The notes beneath the pieces were generated by a model. That model worked only from the letters and a program-made list of their open reading frames with translations. It made no database searches and was not told the DNA's origin. A program made the position numbers and the translations under genes. From the NCBI GenBank assembly GCA_024638705.1, contig JAHEJV010000009.1, forward strand, positions 1-34,499: 34,499 nt of DNA, written 5' to 3'. This document shows, piece after piece, positions 9,673-18,522 of this stretch (the stretch's first letter is position 1; every line of letters begins with the position of its first letter). The stretch is from Deltaproteobacteria bacterium. Lineage in GTDB: Bacteria; Myxococcota_A; UBA9160; SMWR01.

Positions 9673-10530
9673 ATGACCGACGACGCCGACACCGCAAGCG
9701 AAGGGCTGCCGCCGTCCGCCCTCACGCGGGCCGCGCGTCATCTGCTGCGTCCATTGGTGCGACTGCTCGTCACCCACGGCGGCACCCATCCCTTCCTCGC
9801 GTCGCTGCTCAAGGACGTCTATCTCGAGGTCGCCGTCGAAGAGCTGGAGAAGAGCGGCGAGCGCGTCACGGCGAGCCGCATCTCGCTCTTGAGTGGCCTC
9901 CATCGCAAGGACATCAAGCGTCTGCGCGAGGCAGGAGAAGCGCGTTATGCGCCGCCCGCCTCGGTGTCGCTCGGAGCGCGACTCGTCGCGCGCTGGACCG
10001 GGGACCCCGCGTTCACCGGCGCCGACGGCGCTCCCCTCCCCCTCCCGCGCCAGGCCGAGAGCGGGCCGAGCTTCGAGACGCTCGTCGCATCGGTCAGCAC
10101 CGACATCCGACCGCGCGCCGTGCTCGACGAGTGGCTGCGCCTCGGGCTCGTCGAGGTCGACGCGGGCGATCACGTCCGTCTCGTCACCGACGCCTTCGTC
10201 CCGCGCGAGGGCTTCGACGAGAAGGCCCACTACCTCGGACGCAACGTCCACGATCACCTCGCCGCGGCGGTCCACAACGTGTCCGGCGGCGAGCCGATGT
10301 TCGAGCGCGGCGTCTACTACGAAGGGCTCTCGGAGCGCAGCGTCGACGAGCTGGCGGCGCTGGCCGAAGAGCTCGGCATGGAAGCGCTGCGACGCGTGAA
10401 CCGCCGCGCCCTCGCGCTGCAACGCCGCGATGCGAGCGAGGCCGCGAGCGAGACGAACCAGCGGATCCATTTCGGCGCGTTCTTCTATCACGCCGAGAGC
10501 GGACGCGACGACGACGGAGAATCCGGATGA
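9673..10530 (+). CDS. DUF6502 family protein (HTH-containing)
   Basis: ALTRAARHLLRPLVRLLVTHGGTHPFLASLLKDVYLEVAVEELEKSGERVTASRISLLSGLHRKDIKRLREAGE matches the DUF6502 N-terminal signature, including an HTH-like SRISLLSGLHRKDIKRL. Confidence 0.85.
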   Translation: MTDDADTASEGLPPSALTRAARHLLRPLVRLLVTHGGTHPFLASLLKDVYLEVAVEELEKSGERVTASRISLLSGLHRKDIKRLREAGEARYAPPASVSLGARLVARWTGDPAFTGADGAPLPLPRQAESGPSFETLVASVSTDIRPRAVLDEWLRLGLVEVDAGDHVRLVTDAFVPREGFDEKAHYLGRNVHDHLAAAVHNVSGGEPMFERGVYYEGLSERSVDELAALAEELGMEALRRVNRRALALQRRDASEAASETNQRIHFGAFFYHAESGRDDDGESG

Positions 10531-11465
10531 CCCGCCACGCCCTTCGCACGATCGTCGTGCTGATCGCACTCTGCACCGGGCTCGCCTCGCCGGCCTTCGG
10601 CGAGGCCCCGTGCGTCGCGAGCGCCGGCGACGAGGACGGCATCGGCGGCACCGGGTTCGGCGGGGGCGACGACGACAGCGGAATCGGGGGCACGGGCATC
10701 TACGGGGCGATCACCGGGCTCGGCAGCATCTGCGTGAACGGACTGCACATCGCGACGCCCGACGGCGTCGCGGTGACGCGCGACGGTGAGCCCGCGACAG
10801 CCGGGGATCTCGCCGTCGGCCGTGTGGTGTGGGTCTCCGCCACGCTCGAAGACGACCAGCTCGTCGCGACGAGCGTGGCGATCGAGACCGCCGTACGCGG
10901 TGCGGTCGACGCGGTCTTCCCCGATGCGCGACGCCTGATCGTCGCCGGGATCGGCGTCGATCTCACCGGTCTCCCGCCCGAGCGCTTTGCCGTCGGCGAC
11001 CCGATCGCCGTGAGCGGCCTGTGGCGCGACGACGTGCGCGTCGCCGCGACGCGGATCGACCGCATCGATCCCGCGCCCGATCGCGTCCAGCGCCCGGGCG
11101 ACCTGCTGCGCCGGGCGGCCGGCAAGCGCTGGGTCTCGATCGAGGGGTTCGTCGGCAAAGCCGCGCGCGACGGCCGCTTCGTCGTGCTCGGCGTCCCCGT
11201 CGAGGGGCGCGCCCCCGAAGCCGGCGCGCGCGTCTGGGTGCGCGGACGGCTCACCGGCGACCGGATCGCGTCCGAGCGGATCGACACGCGGCCCGAGACC
11301 GCGCCCCGGGTGCCGCCGCGCGCCGCGCCTCGGAAGCCGACGTCGCGGCCCGATCCGCCGCCGCGGCGGATCGAACGGCCCGAACGCCCGCCCACGATAG
11401 ACCGCATCGACCGGCCGCCGAAGATCGACCGGGTGGAGAAACCGACGATCCAGCAGACGCGTTAG
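10527..11465 (+). CDS. DUF5666 domain-containing secreted protein with GIGGTG repeats and proline-rich tail
   Basis: Signal peptide; DGIGGTGFGGGDDDSGIGGTGIYGAITGLGSICVNGLHI; ATGA overlap with DUF6502 gene. Confidence 0.85.
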   Translation: MTRHALRTIVVLIALCTGLASPAFGEAPCVASAGDEDGIGGTGFGGGDDDSGIGGTGIYGAITGLGSICVNGLHIATPDGVAVTRDGEPATAGDLAVGRVVWVSATLEDDQLVATSVAIETAVRGAVDAVFPDARRLIVAGIGVDLTGLPPERFAVGDPIAVSGLWRDDVRVAATRIDRIDPAPDRVQRPGDLLRRAAGKRWVSIEGFVGKAARDGRFVVLGVPVEGRAPEAGARVWVRGRLTGDRIASERIDTRPETAPRVPPRAAPRKPTSRPDPPPRRIERPERPPTIDRIDRPPKIDRVEKPTIQQTR

Positions 11466-12298
11466 TCGCGCAGGTCGGGCGCCAGGGGCGCGCGCACGTC
11501 GATGTCGAAGCGCAGCTGCAACCCCACCGCGTAGTCGGGGCTGCCGCGCGACAACCCGAACGAGCCGTAGGGGCCTAATCGCAGCGCGTCGCTGACGCTC
11601 CACCACGCGAAGGGCACCAGCTCGTGGGCGTCCTCGTTGGCGCGGAACGCCGACTGTCGGAAGACGTAGAGGCCGCCCAGCGAGAAGTCGGCGCCGAGAT
11701 CGAGACTCGCCCCGCCCGAAGCGAGCCAGCGATCGCGCAGGTTCACGCCGTTCGGATCGCCCATGAAGCGGCGCCCGCCGTTCGCGAACAGGGCGACGGG
11801 GCCGACGCGATGCGAGAGCCCGCCCTCGACGGTCACGTCCGCCTCGCCGGTTCCGAGCCCACGCGTCTCGTCCGCGGTCGGGAACTTCACCTCGGCGCTG
11901 ACTTCGAGATAGGGCAGGAAGCGCCACGCCGCCGGGCGACCCCAGTAGCTCGCGCGCAACAGGACGTCGCCGAGGCCGTCCTCGCGCTCGTCGGTCGGCG
12001 CGCGGACGCCTCCGCGCGGCGCGGTCGCGGGCCCGTCCAGCTGCACCCAGGGCACGACGCCGCGTACCTCGACCCAGTCGTCGACCGCCCCGGTCGCGGC
12101 GATCTCGGGCGTGAGATAGGCGAGCAGGATCGATCCGTAGAGGATCTCCGTGTCGTCGCCGTCCTCGTAGTCGCCGCTGCTGTAATCGAAGTTGGCGCCG
12201 AAGGTGAGGCGGCCGAGGTCCGCCGCTTCGGCCGTCGCCTCCGCGGCAGAAAGCGCGCCCAGTGCGACCGCGATCCAGACCGCGGCAGTGCGCGCCAT
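11462..12298 (-). CDS. Outer-membrane beta-barrel-like protein (transporter/porin-like)
   Basis: Signal peptide MARTAAVWIAVALGALSAAEATAEA, then alternating amphipathic strands ending LQLRFDIDVRAPLAPDLRD; GLGDVLLRASYW typical of such channels. Confidence 0.65.
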   Translation of the reverse strand: MARTAAVWIAVALGALSAAEATAEAADLGRLTFGANFDYSSGDYEDGDDTEILYGSILLAYLTPEIAATGAVDDWVEVRGVVPWVQLDGPATAPRGGVRAPTDEREDGLGDVLLRASYWGRPAAWRFLPYLEVSAEVKFPTADETRGLGTGEADVTVEGGLSHRVGPVALFANGGRRFMGDPNGVNLRDRWLASGGASLDLGADFSLGGLYVFRQSAFRANEDAHELVPFAWWSVSDALRLGPYGSFGLSRGSPDYAVGLQLRFDIDVRAPLAPDLRD

Positions 12299-12306
12299 CC
12301 GGTCCG

Positions 12307-12600
12307 TCAGGCGGGAAGTCCGATGTCCCCCTGCTGGTCGGAGCTCGTGAGGACGTAGAACAGGAGATGTCGCAGGCGCGGACTCGCGCGGGCCCCCTCC
12401 AGGAACTCGATCCCGGACATCCTCGGCATGTCGAGGTCGACTACCGCGGTCGACGACGACGCATCGACACTCGGATCGTGCTCCAACCAATCCAGTGCCT
12501 CCTCACCGTACGCGGCGACCACCACAGGATTGCGGATTCCGTTGGAGCGCAGCACCGCTCCCACCGAAACGGGCCGGGCGACATCGCCGAACGAGCCCGC
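12307..12600 (-). pseudogene. Response-regulator receiver-domain remnant (Rcp1-like), missing both ends
   Basis: VSVGAVLRSNGIRNPVVVAAYGEEALDWLEHDPSVDASSSTAVVDLDMPRMSGIEFLEGARASPRLRHLLFYVLTSSDQQGDIGLPA*: receiver core is present but the N-terminal acidic pocket and C-terminal KP region are absent. Confidence 0.65.
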
Positions 12601-12602
12601 AG

Positions 12603-13259
12603 CTAGAGCGGCTCCGGTGCCTCCGGCAACTGCGCGTCGAGCGACTCTTCGCGCTCGCGATCGCTCGCCGCGAGATCGCAGAGCTGCTCCGCATAGGGAA
12701 AGACCGCGTCGTAGGCCTGGCGCACGTAGAGCCGCGCCTGCTCCTCGAGCGCCGACTCGGGGCCATACGAGAGGCCGTGGTACATCGTCGGGATCTTTCC
12801 CTCGGTGCCGGGCTCGCTCCCGTCCTCGGCACCGTCCTCGGGCCCCCTGTCGCCCTCGCGGCGGAAGACCGTGACGCCGGGGTCGTAACCCTCGTTCATG
12901 TTCCGGGCCGACAGCATCGCGGTGAAGATGTAGCCGGTCTTCCGCGCGTCCTTCGTCGCGAGGATCATCAACGACCAGAACGCCTCGCTCCGGACGGGGG
13001 TGATGCGCGTGCCCAGCGCCTCGAACTCGTCGGCCATCGCCTCGGCCACGGCCACCGCGACGCGGGTGTCGCCGTGGCGGGAATAGTCGATCAGCACCGA
13101 CATGAACTGGCAGTCGAGCGGCTCGATCGGGTCGGCGCCGTCGATCGGCTCCTCCCCGAAGAACCCGGGCAGGGGCGCGTCGGGCATCTCGACGACGAAC
13201 GAGCGCCCGCATCCCGCCGTAGCGAGACACACCACGAGCGCGATCCAGACACCCCTCAT
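12603..13259 (-). CDS. Putative lipoprotein of unknown function
   Basis: MRGVWIALVVCLATAGCGRSF lipobox; coherent 218-aa ORF. Confidence 0.7.
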   Translation of the reverse strand: MRGVWIALVVCLATAGCGRSFVVEMPDAPLPGFFGEEPIDGADPIEPLDCQFMSVLIDYSRHGDTRVAVAVAEAMADEFEALGTRITPVRSEAFWSLMILATKDARKTGYIFTAMLSARNMNEGYDPGVTVFRREGDRGPEDGAEDGSEPGTEGKIPTMYHGLSYGPESALEEQARLYVRQAYDAVFPYAEQLCDLAASDREREESLDAQLPEAPEPL

Positions 13260-13604
13260 CTCGTTCCTCGCGGCCGTGCGATCCACCCCATCCCGTCCGC
13301 CGGAGCCTATGCCTCCGGCCCGCTTCCTGCGCCCTCTCTCGCGGGCGCCCTCGCTGCCCCTCGTCGCCGATCTGGGGTCGTAACTCAACTGGGGCTCCCC
13401 GCAAGCCCGCACGGCTCCGCTCGGTTGCGGCCGCGTCGTGGAGTCGGGAGAATCCGCGTTCCCCGATCCTCCGCGCGTCCGGTCCGATCGGCGCTGGAAG
13501 GTTCCGCTCCGAACGGACGTAGGCCCGCGCGCGCCGCCGGCGCCGCGTCCGCCCACTCCACCCCGAACGAGAACGATCGCATCCGATTCGCCTTCGAGCC
13601 CATC

Positions 13605-14867
13605 TTGCATTCCTCCTTCGTCCGTTGCGCCGTCTTTCTTTTGTGGCTTGGTTGCGCCTCCTTTCCGAGCGCCGCCGATTCGAAGCGCCCGCGCTACGAC
13701 GTCGATTACACCGTGGCGTTCGTCCCGGCCGACGGCGTGGCGGCCGTCACGATCGAGACGAAGCCCCACGACGGTCGCGTCAGCCGTCTGCGCCTGCGGA
13801 TGCCGAGATCGCGCTATTCGGCCGTGGAGGGCGATGGAAGAGTCGTCCGCGACGGCAAGTACATCGTGTGGGAACCACCGCGGGACGGGGGCGCGCTCCG
13901 CTACCGCTACCGCGTCGATCACGAGCGGCGCGGCGGCGGCTACGACGCGCGTCTGACCGAAGACTGGGTGATCGTGCGCGGAGACGACCTGGTCCCCAGC
14001 GCCGCGATCCGCGCGACCCGCGACGCCGACTCCCGCGCGCGCCTCGCCTTCGACCTGCCCGAGGGCTGGACGAACGTCGACACGCCCTTCGTGCTGGCGC
14101 GCAACGGCAAGGAGTTCGTCGTCGTCGACTCGGGCCGCCGCTTCGACCGCCCGAAAGGCTGGATCATCGCCGGCAAGGTGGGCACGCGCCGCGAATGGAT
14201 CGAGGACACCGAGGTTTCGGTGGCCGGACCCAAGGGCGGCGACGTGCGCCGCAACGACACGCTCGCCTTCGCCAACCTGACGCTCCCCGAGATGAAGCGC
14301 GCGTTCGGCGAGCTGCCGTCGAAGCTCCTGATCGTGAGCGCTCCGGATCCGATGTGGCGCGGAGGCCTGTCCGGCCCGCGATCGCTCTACATCCACGCCG
14401 ACCGACCGCTGATCAGCGAGAACGGCACGAGCAGCCTGGTGCACGAGCTGGTGCACGTGGTGACACGCCTGCGCGGAGCCGACGACGACGACTGGATCGT
14501 CGAAGGGTTGGCCGAGTACTACTCCGTAGAGCTGATGCGTCGCTCGGGGCTGCTCAGCAAGTCGCGTCACGAGAAGGCGCTCGACTGGATGCGCGACTAC
14601 GGGAAACCGGTGCACCGCCTGTCGACGAACCGCGCGGGCGGCCGGGTGACGGCGCGCGCGGTCCTGCTCTTCGATGCGCTCGACACCGAGATCCGCAAGC
14701 GCACCGAAGACGAGGCGAGCCTCGACGACGTGACGCGCGAGTTGATGGACGAGCGCAAGGTGTCGCGGCGCGATCTCCGGGAGATCGTCGAGGAGTTGAC
14801 GGGAGCGCCGTCGGAGGTGCTCGACTCGCCGCTGCTCGATGCGGGGTTGGTTTCCAGTTCGGACTGA
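13605..14867 (+). CDS. M61-like (glycyl aminopeptidase-like) metallopeptidase
   Basis: SSLVHELVHVVTRLRGADDDDWIVEGLAEYYSVELMRRSG: HExxH plus downstream E; N-terminal beta domain (YDVDYTVAFVPADGVAAVTIETK). Start uncertain (TTG at 13605 proposed). Confidence 0.75.
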   Translation: MHSSFVRCAVFLLWLGCASFPSAADSKRPRYDVDYTVAFVPADGVAAVTIETKPHDGRVSRLRLRMPRSRYSAVEGDGRVVRDGKYIVWEPPRDGGALRYRYRVDHERRGGGYDARLTEDWVIVRGDDLVPSAAIRATRDADSRARLAFDLPEGWTNVDTPFVLARNGKEFVVVDSGRRFDRPKGWIIAGKVGTRREWIEDTEVSVAGPKGGDVRRNDTLAFANLTLPEMKRAFGELPSKLLIVSAPDPMWRGGLSGPRSLYIHADRPLISENGTSSLVHELVHVVTRLRGADDDDWIVEGLAEYYSVELMRRSGLLSKSRHEKALDWMRDYGKPVHRLSTNRAGGRVTARAVLLFDALDTEIRKRTEDEASLDDVTRELMDERKVSRRDLREIVEELTGAPSEVLDSPLLDAGLVSSSD

Positions 14868-14925
14868 CCCTTCATTCAATCAGAAGGCGGCGTACGCTTT
14901 CTCGCAACTCCCAGAACCCCCGAGA

Positions 14926-15362
14926 GCCCACGGGGTTGCCAGGCATTCCTCCGGCCAATGGCTCGCTTCGACGTCACGTGCCGTCGCCAACTCGATGCCC
15001 GTCGCGCCGCGCAGGCGTAACGGGAGTTCTCCTCGGGCTGCGCTTCAGTGCGCTAGACGGCTTCGCCGTCCGCGTGCATTCGGGTCGGCTTGGCCGCCCC
15101 GAAGGCGCGGCCTGCGGAATGCCTGGCAACCCCGTGGGCAACCGCGACGGAGTCACTGAGTGAGCGCCCGGCAGTTCGCAACGGACTGACACCGGAGGGC
15201 TGCGACCGGGCTCACGGGCCCGCGCGGCGCGGGCGGCCGGATTTCTCTCCGGCCAACTCAGCGCAGCAGGCCGCGCGATCATCAGCTTCCGCGGCGCTCC
15301 AGCCCCGATTCGGCTTGGTACTCCGGAGAAACAGGCGAGCCATTGGCCGGAGAGAAAGCCGG
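14926..15362. repeat. Mosaic of interleaved inverted repeats in non-coding DNA
   Basis: 24-bp exact pair 14926-14949/15116-15139; 17-bp exact pair 14950-14966/15335-15351; 20-bp pair with one mismatch 15237-15256/15343-15362. Confidence 0.85.
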
Positions 15363-15409
15363 TCGGCCGTGACGCTCCCCTAGTGCCCGAACAGGATCCG
15401 CTCCGCTGC

Positions 15410-15424
15410 TCTCGGTTACCGAGA
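15410..15424 (-). terminator. Small hairpin TCTCGG-TTA-CCGAGA downstream of the LLM oxidoreductase gene
   Basis: Perfect 6-bp stem 25 bp past the stop codon; no T tract, so terminator role is uncertain. Confidence 0.3.
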
Positions 15425-15448
15425 CGGGTCCGAGAACGGACGCTGCTG

Positions 15449-16417
15449 CTACTCGGGCGCCAGGAGGCGGATCTGTTCCCGAGGCGGCATGGCTTCTTCG
15501 ACCAGACCGAGGATGGCCGTGTCGAGGCCGGCGTCGAAGTAGTCCTGGATGCGGGCGCGGCAGTAGTCGGGCGTGCCGTGGATGTAGAGGCGGTCGCAGG
15601 CTTCGTCGCTGAGGGCCGCGCGGGCGCCGCGGATGTCGCCTTCTCCCCAACACTTCCACATCGCCTCGAAATGGTGGGCGTTGCCGAGCCACTCCTGGTG
15701 GAGACGATAGGTCGGCACCGAGAGATAGGGAGCCATCGAATAACGCGCGACGCGGCGCACGGCTTCGGAGTCGGTCGTGGGGCAGACGTAGATGCGCGCG
15801 GCGACTTCGCGGCCGTCGCCCTGGGCGCGGACGATGGCCGCGGACTTCGCGACGTCCTCGGGCGTGACCATGTTGAGGATCGCGCCGTCGGACTCGCGTC
15901 CGGCCAGCTCGAGCATGCCGGGACGCAGCGCCGCGACCATCAGCTTCGGCGGCACGGCGAGCTTGCGGCGCAGCTTGAAGCCGCGCGACGTGAACGTGTC
16001 GTACTCGCCCCCGGGATCCTCGCCGGCGAGCGCCTTCTTGAGGAAGCGCAGGGCGTCACGCGTCGCGTGGAACGGACGCTCGAAGGGGCGCGCGTTCTGC
16101 ACGCTGACGATCCACTCCGACGAGCTGCCGAGACCGATCACGCATCGGCCGGGCGCCACTTCGGCTAGCGCGGCGGCGCCCATCGCGAGCAGCGCCGGAC
16201 CGCGCGTCTGCACGGGCAGGATCGCGACGCCGAGGCGAAGCGTGCGCGCCCACGTCGAGGCGAGCGCGAGCGGCACGAGGCCGTCGAGGTCCTGGGCCTC
16301 GCTGCTCCAGAGATCCGAATAGCCCATCGCCTCGAGGTCGCGGACGAAATCGGCCTGGGTGACGAGCGGCTCGTCCTGGAGCGGAAACGAAACGCCGAGA
16401 CGCGCCTGACCGGTCAC
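15449..16417 (-). CDS. LLM class (luciferase-like) flavin/F420-dependent oxidoreductase
   Basis: RLGVSFPLQDEPLVTQADFVRDLEAMGYSDLWSSEA...LRLGVAILPVQTRGPALLAMGAAALAEVAPGRCVIGLGSSS. GTG start overlaps HIT stop. Confidence 0.92.
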   Translation of the reverse strand: MTGQARLGVSFPLQDEPLVTQADFVRDLEAMGYSDLWSSEAQDLDGLVPLALASTWARTLRLGVAILPVQTRGPALLAMGAAALAEVAPGRCVIGLGSSSEWIVSVQNARPFERPFHATRDALRFLKKALAGEDPGGEYDTFTSRGFKLRRKLAVPPKLMVAALRPGMLELAGRESDGAILNMVTPEDVAKSAAIVRAQGDGREVAARIYVCPTTDSEAVRRVARYSMAPYLSVPTYRLHQEWLGNAHHFEAMWKCWGEGDIRGARAALSDEACDRLYIHGTPDYCRARIQDYFDAGLDTAILGLVEEAMPPREQIRLLAPE

Positions 16418-16839
16418 GATTCCGCGACCTCCGCATGGCCGAGGTCGCGCAGTGCGCGGCGGATCCGCTCGGCGGCGACATCGAGATCTTCGGGCTTCGG
16501 ATTCGGATCGGCCTTCGAGAAGTCGAGATCGGCGATCGCGTCGATCGGGATCAGGTGCACGTGCACATGCGGCACCTCGATGCCGACGATCGCTTGTCCC
16601 ACCCGCTTCGGGCGGAACGCCTGGTGGATCGCGCGGCCGACTCCGTGGCACACGCCCATCACGTGCTTTGCGAGGTCGGGCTCGAGATCGATCCAGTGAT
16701 CGACCTCGTCGCGCGGCACCACGAGCGTGTGCCCGGGTTTCACCGGATTGATGGTCAGGAATGCGACGGCGCGATCGTCCTTCCAGACGAAACGACCGGG
16801 CAGCTCGCCGTCGATGATCTTCGTGAACACGCTCGCCAT
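16414..16839 (-). CDS. HIT family protein
   Basis: SVFTKIIDGELPGRFVWKDDRAVAFLTINPVKPGHTLVVPR; histidine triad motif VPHVHVHLIP. Confidence 0.95.
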   Translation of the reverse strand: MASVFTKIIDGELPGRFVWKDDRAVAFLTINPVKPGHTLVVPRDEVDHWIDLEPDLAKHVMGVCHGVGRAIHQAFRPKRVGQAIVGIEVPHVHVHLIPIDAIADLDFSKADPNPKPEDLDVAAERIRRALRDLGHAEVAES

Positions 16840-16917
16840 GCGGCCTCCGCGGCTGGTGAGCGCGCATTCTACCCCGAGACCCTCGCGATTCGCCGACCCG
16901 TTCGACGCCGGCGACGT

Positions 16918-17057
16918 TGGGCCGGCGTCGGAAGCGCCCACCTGGTGATAACGGAAGGCGCTGCCCGCGAGGCGTTTCGCGCGATACATGGCTTCGTCCG
17001 AGTGACGGAGCAGCTCTTCCACCTCGACGCCGGCGAGCGCCCTCAACTGATTCGGGG
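16918..17057 (-). pseudogene. GGDEF-domain C-terminal remnant
   Basis: Upstream of HIT in the same frame: NQLRALAGVEVEELLRHSDEAMYRAKRLAGSAFRYHQ, the typical LL..AD.AMY.AK end of diguanylate cyclase domains, with no GGDEF core upstream. Confidence 0.6.
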
Positions 17058-17162
17058 AATACCACTCCTTTTGGCATGGCCGGAACCGGAATGAAGTGGG
17101 AATGAAACGATCGCGTGGGGATTCGCAGGTATGCTGCACGGCCGCCGGAGACTGCGACCCCG

Positions 17163-18476
17163 ATGCCCGAAACGCCCTCGATCGAACCGATGCCGCCGCG
17201 CGCCCCCGGGCGTCTGCCTGGCATCGGTTCGGGGATCGCCCTGCTCCGGCGCCCGACCGCATTCCTCACCCGGACGCGAGAAGCACTCGGCGACACCTTC
17301 GTGGTCGACGTGTTCGGCTACCGGCTCTTCTTCGTGTTCTCCGCGGAAGGGGTGAAGCGGCTCTACGCGCTCCCCGAGAAGGAGGCGAGCTTCGGCCTCG
17401 CGACCTTCACACTCGTCTTCAAGCACAAGATCCCGCTCGAGCTGGCGATGGGTCGGCGCAACCGGCCGCATGACCTCTTCGGGAGCCAGGAGGTGGAGGG
17501 CTATCTCGAAGATCTCGAGTCCGCGGTCTCCCACGAGCTGACGGAGATGGGCGAGGCCGGGCGTTTCGAGGCCTTCACCTGGGCGCGACGGCTCGGACAC
17601 CGTCTCGGCCTCGGTTGTTGGGCGGGGGCCGAGGCCGCCTCTCCGCGTCACCTCGATCGCCTGATGCCGCTCTTCGACCGCCTCGACACCTCCGACTCCT
17701 TCGTCCGCCCCTGGCGCGCGGTGTTCGCGACGGCGACGGGAAAGTGGATCGAGCGGCGTGCGATGGCGGGCATCGAAGGCGTGATCGGGGAGATCCTCGC
17801 GGAGCGCGCACGGGACGGGCGCGAGCCCGGCGACTTCCTCGACCACATCGCCGAATCCTGGTCCGACGTGCCGGAGGACGAGCGCGCGGTGCAGATCGCG
17901 CGCGACGTGATGATCATCCACATGGGCGCGCAATCGAATCTCTACGCGGCGGTCGCGTGGACGCTCGTCGATCTCCTGCAGCGTCCCGAGCTGCTCGCGC
18001 GCGTCGCCGCCGGGGACGACGAGCTGCTCGAACGCTGCGCGAACGAGTCGATCCGGATGGCGCAGAACTCGCTGACGCTGCGGCAGGTGATGCGGCCGCT
18101 CGACGTCGACGACGGCGAGCGCACCTATCGCCTCACCCCCGGCACCTTCCTCGCGACGATGTTGTCGCTCAACAACACCAGCGCCGCGCCGGGGCTCGAC
18201 GTCTACGACCCGGATCACTACGAAGGGCGTCGCCTCGCGAGGCACGTCCCGCTCGAGACCCGCGAGCTGGTGAGCACCTTCGGCCACGGGCGCCATTCCT
18301 GCCCGGCGCAGCGCTTCTCGATCTCGGCGATCCGCATCGCGATCCGCCGCCTGCTCGATCGCTACGAGCTCGAGCCGGAGTTTCGCGACGCGTCGCCGAG
18401 CCCGCGTCAGCTCGGCGCGGTGGCCCGGGCCGCGAAGCCGTGTCGCGTGCGCTATCGCGCGCGATCTCGCGCCTGA
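17163..18476 (+). CDS. Cytochrome P450
   Basis: ExxR helix NESIRMAQ; haem loop FGHGRHSCPAQRFS; I-helix IIHMGAQSNLYAAVAWTL. Confidence 0.92.
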   Translation: MPETPSIEPMPPRAPGRLPGIGSGIALLRRPTAFLTRTREALGDTFVVDVFGYRLFFVFSAEGVKRLYALPEKEASFGLATFTLVFKHKIPLELAMGRRNRPHDLFGSQEVEGYLEDLESAVSHELTEMGEAGRFEAFTWARRLGHRLGLGCWAGAEAASPRHLDRLMPLFDRLDTSDSFVRPWRAVFATATGKWIERRAMAGIEGVIGEILAERARDGREPGDFLDHIAESWSDVPEDERAVQIARDVMIIHMGAQSNLYAAVAWTLVDLLQRPELLARVAAGDDELLERCANESIRMAQNSLTLRQVMRPLDVDDGERTYRLTPGTFLATMLSLNNTSAAPGLDVYDPDHYEGRRLARHVPLETRELVSTFGHGRHSCPAQRFSISAIRIAIRRLLDRYELEPEFRDASPSPRQLGAVARAAKPCRVRYRARSRA

Positions 18477-18522
18477 GTCGACGGGGCCCGGAGAGCGGCT
18501 GGCACGGGCTAGAGTCCCCGCC

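Noticed and set aside
12307-12309. Readthrough/Sec at the TGA ending the receiver fragment
   Set aside because: Not at a redox position and the next gene's start codon follows within 8 bp; truncation is the simpler explanation.
14926-15139. Integron attC site or IS terminal inverted repeats
   Set aside because: No RYYYAAC/GTTRRRY core pair, no transposase or integrase ORF, and no evident target-site duplication.
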